Source: JBBIJO01 sp037445895 (GTDB lineage Bacteria; Bacteroidota; Ignavibacteria; Kapaibacteriales; UBA2268). From it: 64,000 bases of DNA. Position 1 is the stretch's first letter, and every line of letters begins with the position of its first letter. The translations under genes and the position numbers were made by a program. The stretch lies in contig JBBIJO010000002.1 of NCBI GenBank assembly GCA_037445895.1, forward strand, positions 124,001 to 188,000, written 5' to 3'. This document shows positions 1 through 7,983 of this stretch, in pieces. Under the pieces are notes generated by a model. It saw only the letters and a list, made by a program, of their open reading frames with translations. It was not told the DNA's origin and made no database searches.

Positions 1-1309
1 ATCCAAGTGAATTTAGAATCCCGGTCATTTTACTATCGGGGATATTCATTCCTATAATTTCGCGGGCGCGTTCGAAACGGAAATCGACCTTTTTCCGTTC
101 AATTTTTTTCGGATAAGAATCTATTCTTCCTTTCAGCAAAATACCCTTGGATAGTTGTGCAATTAGCTGGGCAGCTCTCTCGAGAGCAACAGGGACGCTG
201 TCGATATCTATCCCTCGTTCAAAACGATACGAAGATTCGCTATTTAACATTAACTTTTTAGAAGTCTTTCGAATCGACGAAGGCAAAAAATAGGCAGACT
301 CGAGCAAAACATTCTTTGTAGTCGGCGAAATTTCGCTATTCTCGCCTCCCATCACTCCAGCAATCGCAACTGGTTTTTGGGCATCACAAATCATCAATAC
401 CGAAGAGTCCAAAACCCTTTCCTTGCCATCGATAGTTATGAATTTTTCGCCATCGAAAGCTGTTCTAACAATGATTTTCTTGCCAAAAATACAGTCATAA
501 TCGAACGAATGCAAGGGCTGTCCCAACTCCATCATTACATAATTAGTAACGTCAACTATTGTATTGATTGGACGCAATCCCATCATTATCAAGCGATTTT
601 TCAACCAACGAGGTGATTCTGTTACTTGCACACCCTCTATTATTCGAGCTGTATAACGCAGGCATTTCTCTGTGTCGATAACTTCAACAGAAATCATCTC
701 TTCGATATTTTTTGTTGCTTCTTCTTTTATTTCTATCTTGGGAAAAGAAAGTTTTTTGCCCAGATATGCAGAAAGTTCACGCACAACTCCGATATGGCTT
801 AAACAGTCGGCTCTGTTCGGTGTAATTCCAATTTCGAAAACTACATCATTCAATCCATAATATTCAGCAAAATCACTACCTATTGGGGCATCCGGTGGAA
901 GCACACAAATTCCACTATCGTCATCCCCAATTTCTAATTCACTTTCACTACATATCATCCCTTCGGAGCGAAAATCGCCAAAACTTTTCGGTTCAATCTT
1001 AATCGAACGTCCCGGGAGAATTGCTTCGGGCAAGGCAACAACAACATTCTGTCCAACTGCAACATTAGGCGCACCACAAACTATATCTACTATACTCGAA
1101 CCAATATCCACTTTACATAGGAAAAGTTTACTGTCTGCATTTAATTTATTGCATTCTACAACTTTTCCAACAACAAAATTTCTGTATTTCGAGCCAAAGT
1201 AGATTACTTCCTCGACCTCGAGACCAAGTTTTGTAAGCATTTCTGCAACTTCCTCGGGCGTTTCATTCAATTCAATGAATTCACTCAAAAGACTACGAAC
1301 AATTTTCAT
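1..1309 (-). CDS. pheT: Phenylalanine--tRNA ligase beta subunit, 5' part (runs off the left edge)
   Basis: The beta subunit of the cytoplasmic PheRS heterotetramer, which charges tRNA-Phe. About 436 N-terminal residues are present; the rest lies left of the window. The ATG is at 1309-1307. Residues ~38-150 form the OB-fold tRNA-binding (EMAP-like) domain, with CGAPNV. The B3/B4 editing region follows, with ITPNRADCLS and IVDVTNYVMMELGQPLHSFD near residues 255-275, then RFERGID. The B5 domain begins near residue 400. The family is usually ~800 residues, so roughly half is missing because of the window edge, not a truncation. It diverges from the OmpA gene at 1675. Identification is secure. Confidence 0.96.
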   Translation of the reverse strand, partial: MKIVRSLLSEFIELNETPEEVAEMLTKLGLEVEEVIYFGSKYRNFVVGKVVECNKLNADSKLFLCKVDIGSSIVDIVCGAPNVAVGQNVVVALPEAILPGRSIKIEPKSFGDFRSEGMICSESELEIGDDDSGICVLPPDAPIGSDFAEYYGLNDVVFEIGITPNRADCLSHIGVVRELSAYLGKKLSFPKIEIKEEATKNIEEMISVEVIDTEKCLRYTARIIEGVQVTESPRWLKNRLIMMGLRPINTIVDVTNYVMMELGQPLHSFDYDCIFGKKIIVRTAFDGEKFITIDGKERVLDSSVLMICDAQKPVAIAGVMGGENSEISPTTKNVLLESAYFLPSSIRKTSKKLMLNSESSYRFERGIDIDSVPVALERAAQLIAQLSKGILLKGRIDSYPKKIERKKVDFRFERAREIIGMNIPDSKMTGILNSLG

Positions 1310-1674
1310 ATTTTCGATTGAATATTAGAATTCAAATTTGCAAATTAACTATTTTATTCGTAAATAACTCTATAAGGATAAGAGTTGGGTTGTGCCAATA
1401 CACCAACCTACTATGGAACCATTTTAGATTTTATCTAAAAAAGTCGAAAATTTTTGAGAACACAAAGTTTGCATTTTTTTTCCCTTTTGTATTTCGAACG
1501 AAGTTACCTACCAGTCTTCGTAATCATTTGAAATATTTACAAATACAATTAAAAATGATTTAAAAGAAATCAACTTAATCTATATTAATATTTATATGCA
1601 CTTTTTCAATGTTATAAACTTTTGTTATATTGCATTTAACTTTTGTATAAATATGCTGTTTGGGAGACAGCTTT
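1310..1674. promoter_or_regulatory. Divergent intergenic region between pheT and the OmpA gene
   Basis: 365 bases, very AT-rich, with no credible gene; the short open frame near 1318-1563 has no family features or start signal. It must hold the promoters of both flanking genes. Two near-copies of AACTTTTG (around 1616-1645) are one mismatch from the Bacteroidetes -7 box TAnnTTTG. Just before the OmpA ATG, GCTGT (1655-1659) and ACAGC (1667-1671) can pair, leaving the ribosome-binding GGGAG in the loop. Promoter calls here are weak. Confidence 0.4.
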
Positions 1675-3711
1675 ATGAGGAAAATATTACTACTTGTTGT
1701 CTTACTTGTATTAACAAGCAATTTTTTATTTGCTGAAATTTATCTCGATTCGGCATATTCAAATAGGTTTGGAGTTGGAGCGATATTCCTCGGCGGACTA
1801 AATTATCACACAGCAAACTTCAAAGGGATTGATTTCCCCAACATACCGAGTTGTTGTCCCCGATACGAAAATGGTTCAGGTTTATACTATTTCGGAGGTA
1901 TCGGCGTGAATGTAGCAATTTCCGAAAGGTTAGGCTTACAATTTCTGGGAGGGTATCAAAATTTATCGGCAACTTTAAAAGAGAAAGAACCGGAATATTT
2001 TTCGACAACTGACCAAGGGGGTGTTTGGGGTGAATTTGAACATTCGGTTAAATCTACTTTAAATACAGTAAATACTTCGTTATTATTTACCTACAAAATC
2101 ACTCCCCGAATGAACGTTTTGCTTGGTCCATCATTCGATATATTAATCCAAAAGGAATATGAACAAAAAGAAGAAATTGTTAGTCCTTCCTATGGCTTTT
2201 TCAAAGAAGGAAATCAATTTACAAGAGTCCGTAATCGTTCGGAAGGGAAAATACCAAATGTTGTGGCTCTGCTTTTCGGTGCTCGTATTGGAGCCAATTA
2301 CTACTTCCCTTTGAATTCGACCTACTCAATGTTTCTTGTCCCTCAAGTATTTTTCCATTATGGAATATCGGAAATTGCAAAAAATCATGAATGGAAAGCA
2401 CACTCCCTTTCCGGAGGAGTGGGAATCATTTATTCGCCTCGAAGGACAAAATATATTCCACCGCCTCCGCCACCCCCGATAAATCCACCTTTGCCACAGC
2501 TTCCAGCACCACCTTCTGCACCTGTGCTCGACGCTTCGATAACCGCCGTTTCGCTGGACGACAAAGGCAATGAAAAACCCGTAACTATGCTGAAAATCGA
2601 AGAATACCTTTCAACTAAAATGCATCCCATTTTAGGTTACATCTTTTTCGACGAAAATTCTTTTGTAATCCCCCAACGTTATCGAAAGATTACCGCATCT
2701 GAAACAAAAAATTACAATATTCGTAAGCTGTTTGGCTTGGGAACACTCGAAATTTATTACGACATTTTAAACATTATTGGGAAACGAGTCTCCCAATATC
2801 CACAAGCCGAACTAACAATCGTAGGATTTAATTCGAACCAAGGTGCAGAAGCTGGTAATATTGAACTTTCCCGGCAAAGGGCAGAAGCAGTCAAGAATTA
2901 TTTAATCGACGTATGGAAAATTGAACCCGATAGACTTAAAATCGAAGCAAAGAATTTACCCGATGTTCCATCGAATCCCAATGACCCCGATGGAATTGTC
3001 GAAAACCGAAGGGTCGAAATTCGCGCCAATATCCCTCAAATTTTTGAGCCTTTAGTAGTCGAAGATACTCTTCGCGAAGTTAACCCGCCCCGCTTTCGAT
3101 TTAAACCTGTCGTCCACTCTGCTATCGGAGTGGATAAGTGGGAACTCATTACTTCGCAAAGCAAAGGAATTGTCAAAGTTTTCGAAGGAAACGGCGATGT
3201 TCCCCCTGTCGTTGAATGGGATGTCGCCTATGAACAAAATAATGTCCCAAAGCTCGACGAACCCCTTTCATATAAACTTGTAATAACAGACAAAGACAAT
3301 AAACGATGGGAGTCGAAGACGCAAAGCTTGCCAGTTGAAATAGTTACGGTCGAAAACAAAATAATCGAACAAGTTGCCGACAAGCAAATCGACCGTTTTA
3401 GTTTAATCCTATTTGAATTTGGGCAATCGGATGTTTCGGGCGAAAACTTAAAAATTGCCGAGATTGCCAAAAAAAGAATCAAACCAAGCTCAACTGTGAA
3501 AATCGAAGGCTACACTGACCGTATTGGAAATGAACAAACAAACCTTGAAATTTCGCAAAAAAGAGCCCTTTCAACAGCAAAAGTTCTTGGTGTCGATCCC
3601 AAATTCGCACGCGGTTTAGGTGAATCAAAGCCACTTTACAACAACGACCTACCAGAAGGAAGGGTTTACTGCCGAACAGTTAACATCGAAATTGTAACTC
3701 CTATTGAATAA
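1675..3711 (+). CDS. OmpA-family outer membrane protein with two OmpA-type domains (paralogue 1)
   Basis: Likely an outer-membrane barrel anchored to peptidoglycan. Signal peptide (MRKILLLVVLLVL...LFA), then a barrel-like region to ~residue 255 rich in alternating aromatic/Gly strands, a proline-rich linker at ~260-285, a first OmpA-like domain at ~370-460 (LSRQRAEAVKNYL, ENRRVEI) and a C-terminal one at ~575-678 (EGYTDRIGNEQTN, KRALSTAKVLG). The ATG at 1675 is chosen over the in-frame TTG at 1660 because GGGAG (1662-1666) sits 8 bases upstream of it and the signal peptide then starts cleanly. The gene at 10869-12851 is a paralogue with the same order and the same NNDLP(E/N)GR near the end. 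The following gene starts 37 bases downstream, so co-transcription is likely. Confidence 0.88.
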   Translation: MRKILLLVVLLVLTSNFLFAEIYLDSAYSNRFGVGAIFLGGLNYHTANFKGIDFPNIPSCCPRYENGSGLYYFGGIGVNVAISERLGLQFLGGYQNLSATLKEKEPEYFSTTDQGGVWGEFEHSVKSTLNTVNTSLLFTYKITPRMNVLLGPSFDILIQKEYEQKEEIVSPSYGFFKEGNQFTRVRNRSEGKIPNVVALLFGARIGANYYFPLNSTYSMFLVPQVFFHYGISEIAKNHEWKAHSLSGGVGIIYSPRRTKYIPPPPPPPINPPLPQLPAPPSAPVLDASITAVSLDDKGNEKPVTMLKIEEYLSTKMHPILGYIFFDENSFVIPQRYRKITASETKNYNIRKLFGLGTLEIYYDILNIIGKRVSQYPQAELTIVGFNSNQGAEAGNIELSRQRAEAVKNYLIDVWKIEPDRLKIEAKNLPDVPSNPNDPDGIVENRRVEIRANIPQIFEPLVVEDTLREVNPPRFRFKPVVHSAIGVDKWELITSQSKGIVKVFEGNGDVPPVVEWDVAYEQNNVPKLDEPLSYKLVITDKDNKRWESKTQSLPVEIVTVENKIIEQVADKQIDRFSLILFEFGQSDVSGENLKIAEIAKKRIKPSSTVKIEGYTDRIGNEQTNLEISQKRALSTAKVLGVDPKFARGLGESKPLYNNDLPEGRVYCRTVNIEIVTPIE

Positions 3712-3748
3712 ATGTGTTAATAAATTTGAGAAATATAGGGAGGATAAA

Positions 3749-6700
3749 ATGAATAAAATTTTATATTTTCTTTCGGTTGTATTTTTAATTTCTTTTGCGC
3801 ATCTAACACTTGCCCAAAAATTGGAAATTGTTGAAGTATTCCCAGAAACTTACCCCGACGTTACAGTAGAATTTAGAGCTTACGACAATAACAACAACGA
3901 GATAAGAACATATTCTATGAACGACTTCGAAGTTCTTGAAAATGAAATCAAAAGGGTTATCAAAAGTGTTACTTGTCCCCCGGCTGGTCAAACAAAGTTT
4001 TCGCTTGTTCTTACTATCGACATCTCGGCTTCGATGAGAGAACCAAGCACTATACCGGGCAAAACCAAAATGGATGTAGTCAAAGAAGCCGCTCGCAACG
4101 CAATTAATTCACTTCCCGCCGATAGCAACCGTTGGGAAGCAGCTATCACACTTTTCGACTACCAAAATGAATTAGTCCGCAATTTTACAAACAGTAAATG
4201 GTGGCTACAAAAAGGATTAGATACTTTTTTACTTGCCCCCCGCAGTGGCACAGACTACAACGCCGGATTCCTTTATGACATTTACCAAAAGCCCGGGGCA
4301 ATCTTGGTTGCAAGAAACGCAAAATATAAGCCAGTTATTATTTTCTTAACCGATGGCAAACACGAAGGTCCCTCGACCCCACCTCCAAGCCGAACCACAG
4401 TTTGGGTTAGTCAAATTCTTGATTCTGCCCGAAAATATAATGTTACAATATATGCAATAACCTTAGGGTTTCCTGTCCCTGCTGAATTAAATTCAATTTG
4501 CACAGGAACGCCAAGTGGCCAAGCATACGAATCAGTTCCCAGCGACCAAGAATTGAGCAATCTCTATTCAAATATTTTATCTACGATTGGAACTATTGGT
4601 GCCCCCGCACCTTGCAAGGTCAAATTTGTTTCTGATTGCGATGGAGGCAATCTTAAACTCATTTATAAAGTTAATGGAACAAACGATAGCACCCAATATA
4701 AAATACCCAACAATATTTTCCCTTCTTTGCAATCCGATAAAACTGTAATTTCAGTTATCAATAAAGGACCTTCGCCTCCGTTCGAACAAACTTTAACCAT
4801 TCGAGCAAAAAACAATTTTGTAAAATTTAACTCGCCGGGAGTAACCTCGCCCGATGGCAACGTAACGGTTTCCGATTGGGGAGGCTCGCCACTACCTTTC
4901 ACGTTGGACAAAGATTCTTCCCGCACGATAAAAGTTTCGTTTACACCTTATTCGGATTCTGCCTACCATAGTTTTCGGTTCACTTTCACAACTTCTGCTT
5001 GTTCAGGCAACGATATAATTATCAATTCTGGGTGGATTTACGCCCTCGACGTTGATTGTGGTTCGGGCTCCGTTGGTGTTCCCAAAACAATTCCGCAAAA
5101 GGTTATCTTTTGCAATAACTGGAACGAACCGTTAACAATTTATTCTGTTCGAGTTTCGGGAGGCGACCAAAGCGATTTCCGATTGAACGGAAACACAACA
5201 AATATCACAATACCCGCACTAAGTTGCTTGAACTTCGAAATCATATTTACCCCAGGTGATGCAAACTATCGCGAAAGCAATTTAATTTTCGATACCGATA
5301 AAGGACGCTACGAATCTAAAATTTTTGGAAGTGGCAGCGGGCAACCCGAAATTACAACAATTGCTTCTCTTGCTTTCCAAAATTCAGATTGCAAATTCCC
5401 AACTGTGGATACATCGTTTTATATTAAAAGCACGGGCGCTTTAAATCTCGACATCTCCAAGTTCGAAATAACCGGGACAAATGCAAGCGATTTCTCGTTC
5501 GTTCCTGCTAATCCCGGAACTCAATCTATACCGCCCGGCGATAGTTTCAAAGTAACAATACGGTTTAATCCAGCACCTAGTTCGAAAGGCAATCTAACAG
5601 CAAATTTGATTATCACAAGTAACGCAAAGAATTCCCCAACAATCACCATTCCGTTGTCGGGCTTCTCCGCAGATTACAATTATACTACAAATTTGGACAA
5701 TTATAATTTCGATTTTCTTTGTCCCAACGAAACGAAAAAAATTACATTAGATATTCAAAACACCGGAAACATCGATTTACAGTTAAATCTATCGGCAACA
5801 AATCCATACCAAGTTTTGCCAGGTCCAACGATTACTGTCGCAAAAAATTCATCATCTTCGGTCGAAGTTTCGATCAATTCCACAACCGAAGGCGTTTTCA
5901 ATGGCGAACTAACTATAACCGATACTTACTGTGGAATAACAAAGAAAGTTACCCTTCGTGCAAACGTCGAAACTCCCAAAATCGATAAACAGCCTATCCC
6001 AATTTACGGTATTGTTGGAATTCCTAAAGATACCACAATCACACTTATCAATCGTTCTAACAGGCAACTTACAATTACATCTGCTCAATTCCGAGACCCA
6101 CAAATTACAATTAGAGGCCCATCATTGCCGTGGACTATTCTACCGTCGGGCAATTTTTCTGTGGACATTCGTTACACTGCAACAACGGATGGGTCATTCA
6201 ACACATATCTCGTAATGGAAGGAACACAATGTAATTTCCTCGATTCCATCTTATTTACAAGTAATCCAATCGCTTCACGTGCCGATATTGTAATCGAAAA
6301 ACATACGGGATTAATTGGGGAAATTGTTCAAATTCCTATTCTTATCAAAAATGGTGTTTCGCTTAGCCAATCGGGAACTTCGAAAATAAAAACTCAACTT
6401 TCCTACGACGCAACAATCTTGAAATACATTAATACAAACCCCATTGTTTCCGTTACTCAAGGGGTAAATTCGTTACTTTTCGATAATATTCCATTCAGTC
6501 CGACAAATACAACACCATTGATTATCTCGTTCGAAGTGTTGAATTCTTCGAATACTTACACCGATTTAATCCTTTCGAACTCGGCTTCAATCGATGGTTA
6601 CATTAATTTCAATGAAATTGCTGGAAGTTTCGAAATTTTACCATCGTCGGCGGAAATTTCTGTTGGAAGCGTCGAGGCAAAAACAGGCGAGGAATTCACG

Positions 6701-7315
6701 TTACCAATTTATCTTAAAACACCACGAAATATTACCTCGTTCCACCAAAGCATTTCAACAGAACTGCAATTCAATTACTCATTGATTGAGCCTATACCTC
6801 CAACACCAATGGGAACAATTAATGGAACAACAACTATCATCAAACTCGACAACCTTCCAACAACTCCAAATCCAACGGATTCAACAATCGCCAATCTCCG
6901 ATTTCGTGCAAAACTTGGAACAGATGAGTTCACCGATATTATTATGTCCAACACCAAAGCAGCAAAAGGTTACATTGTCTTTAAAGAAAATGCAGGAAAG
7001 CTTACAATTACAAATATTTGCAAAAGTGGCGGTCCTCGACTTTTTGACCCCCGTGCAGTTCAAAAATTGGTTGTTGCTCCAAACTTCGACAACGAAACTG
7101 TCGATGTGCAATTTTCGACCCCCGAACAAGGCTCGTACACACTACAAATACTAAACACCAATGCTGTTCAAGTCTATAAAACAACTATAATTGCGAGTAA
7201 TCGACAAGAAACTCTTTTGCAAGTTCCCTTCCAATTGCAAAGTGAAGGTGCATACATCGTAGTTCTAAATACCCCTTCGTCAATTTATACACAGAAGTTT
7301 ATCTGGATTAAATAA
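3749..7315 (+). CDS. VWA / choice-of-anchor-D / cohesin-like surface protein with T9SS sorting domain
   Basis: A secreted or surface-displayed adhesin-like protein of ~1188 residues. Signal peptide 1-22. VWA domain ~85-290 with the MIDAS metal site DISAS and FLTDGKHEG. Next, about four Ig-like repeats of the ASPM-SPD2-Hydin / choice-of-anchor-D style (starting near 434, 532, 650, 745; phrases such as STGALNLDISKFEITG). Two cohesin-like repeats follow (from ~845 and ~970; VQIPILIKNG, LSYDATILKY). The last ~80 residues are a type A T9SS sorting domain (GSYTLQILN, GAYIVVLNT, KFIWIK). The ATG at 3749 is preferred over a TTG at 3704 inside the previous gene, because AGGGAGG lies 5 bases upstream and a signal peptide follows. 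Its partner is unknown. Confidence 0.85.
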   Translation: MNKILYFLSVVFLISFAHLTLAQKLEIVEVFPETYPDVTVEFRAYDNNNNEIRTYSMNDFEVLENEIKRVIKSVTCPPAGQTKFSLVLTIDISASMREPSTIPGKTKMDVVKEAARNAINSLPADSNRWEAAITLFDYQNELVRNFTNSKWWLQKGLDTFLLAPRSGTDYNAGFLYDIYQKPGAILVARNAKYKPVIIFLTDGKHEGPSTPPPSRTTVWVSQILDSARKYNVTIYAITLGFPVPAELNSICTGTPSGQAYESVPSDQELSNLYSNILSTIGTIGAPAPCKVKFVSDCDGGNLKLIYKVNGTNDSTQYKIPNNIFPSLQSDKTVISVINKGPSPPFEQTLTIRAKNNFVKFNSPGVTSPDGNVTVSDWGGSPLPFTLDKDSSRTIKVSFTPYSDSAYHSFRFTFTTSACSGNDIIINSGWIYALDVDCGSGSVGVPKTIPQKVIFCNNWNEPLTIYSVRVSGGDQSDFRLNGNTTNITIPALSCLNFEIIFTPGDANYRESNLIFDTDKGRYESKIFGSGSGQPEITTIASLAFQNSDCKFPTVDTSFYIKSTGALNLDISKFEITGTNASDFSFVPANPGTQSIPPGDSFKVTIRFNPAPSSKGNLTANLIITSNAKNSPTITIPLSGFSADYNYTTNLDNYNFDFLCPNETKKITLDIQNTGNIDLQLNLSATNPYQVLPGPTITVAKNSSSSVEVSINSTTEGVFNGELTITDTYCGITKKVTLRANVETPKIDKQPIPIYGIVGIPKDTTITLINRSNRQLTITSAQFRDPQITIRGPSLPWTILPSGNFSVDIRYTATTDGSFNTYLVMEGTQCNFLDSILFTSNPIASRADIVIEKHTGLIGEIVQIPILIKNGVSLSQSGTSKIKTQLSYDATILKYINTNPIVSVTQGVNSLLFDNIPFSPTNTTPLIISFEVLNSSNTYTDLILSNSASIDGYINFNEIAGSFEILPSSAEISVGSVEAKTGEEFTLPIYLKTPRNITSFHQSISTELQFNYSLIEPIPPTPMGTINGTTTIIKLDNLPTTPNPTDSTIANLRFRAKLGTDEFTDIIMSNTKAAKGYIVFKENAGKLTITNICKSGGPRLFDPRAVQKLVVAPNFDNETVDVQFSTPEQGSYTLQILNTNAVQVYKTTIIASNRQETLLQVPFQLQSEGAYIVVLNTPSSIYTQKFIWIK

Positions 7316-7333
7316 TCCCCGAGTATAAAAACA

Positions 7334-7361
7334 GTTGGGGCGAACACCTATTCGCCCCAAC
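7334..7361 (-). terminator. Rho-independent terminator for the minus-strand kinase/regulator genes
   Basis: A perfect 11-base stem: GTTGGGGCGAA (7334-7344) pairs with TTCGCCCCAAC (7351-7361) around a 6-base loop. Read on the minus strand the stem is followed by CTGTTTTTAT, a U-tract; read on the plus strand there is no U-tract. It therefore fits the end of the transcript carrying the response regulator, about 230 bases past that gene's stop. The rest of 7362-7591 shows nothing recognisable. Confidence 0.7.
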
Positions 7362-7591
7362 CCTTGAACAATGGGTTGAAATCCTTTGTTGAAAATATTG
7401 CTTGCGTTGGGGTAATTTGTTAATCGCTCCTACTTAAAGTATTTCGATACTTCCAGGAAAGCTTCCGATAAAAATTGTTGTTGAGTAATGATCATACAAA
7501 ATTGTAGAAATAAATTTTTATTCCATTGCATAGCATCCGGAATTTAATCCTATTGCTAAATTTCGAGATGATTGTGGATAATTATGTATTC

Positions 7592-7966
7592 TCAATGTCC
7601 TGCATTAAATATATCGCTAATCAACTTTTCAAATTGGACGATGTCGAAAGGTTTGGTAACATAGTAGTTAAAACCTTTTTCCAAGCATAACTCTTCGGTA
7701 TAGTCGGAAATATAAGCAGTTACTGCAACGAGTGGCACTTCTTCGAAACCGCTAAGAGAGCGAATTTTTTCGGCAAGTTCTATTCCGTTCATCCCGAATG
7801 GCAAATTAATATCGATGGTAATCAAATCGAAATGTTTCTCCGCAAGTAGTTGCAACGCTGTGGATGCATCCTTAGCATAATCAACTCTGTATTTTTTCCC
7901 TAAAAGTTGTCGAATCAACATCCAATTAGTTGGGTCATCTTCGACAACAAGAATGTGCTTTTCCAT
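7592..7966 (-). CDS. Single-domain response regulator (CheY-like receiver)
   Basis: A stand-alone receiver of 124 residues with no output domain. It shows the acidic pair in ILVVEDD, the phosphoacceptor Asp in LITIDINLP (about residue 52), the conserved Thr/Ser region VAVTAY and the Lys in VTKPF. The ATG at 7966 is chosen over the GTG at 7972 because GGAG lies 5 bases upstream of it. It follows the PAS-rich histidine kinase by 17 bases on the same strand, so the kinase is its probable phosphodonor. The output target is not visible; single-domain regulators often act by protein contact or in phosphorelays. Confidence 0.93.
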   Translation of the reverse strand: MEKHILVVEDDPTNWMLIRQLLGKKYRVDYAKDASTALQLLAEKHFDLITIDINLPFGMNGIELAEKIRSLSGFEEVPLVAVTAYISDYTEELCLEKGFNYYVTKPFDIVQFEKLISDIFNAGH

Positions 7967-7983
7967 ATTCACTCCATCTATGA

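Noticed and set aside
1318..1563. 81-residue frame in the pheT/OmpA gap
   Set aside because: Low-complexity AT-rich frame without ribosome site or family features; the region is a divergent promoter.
2455..2530. Proline-codon-rich repeat-like stretch
   Set aside because: It is the proline-rich linker of the OmpA protein, not a DNA repeat or CRISPR.
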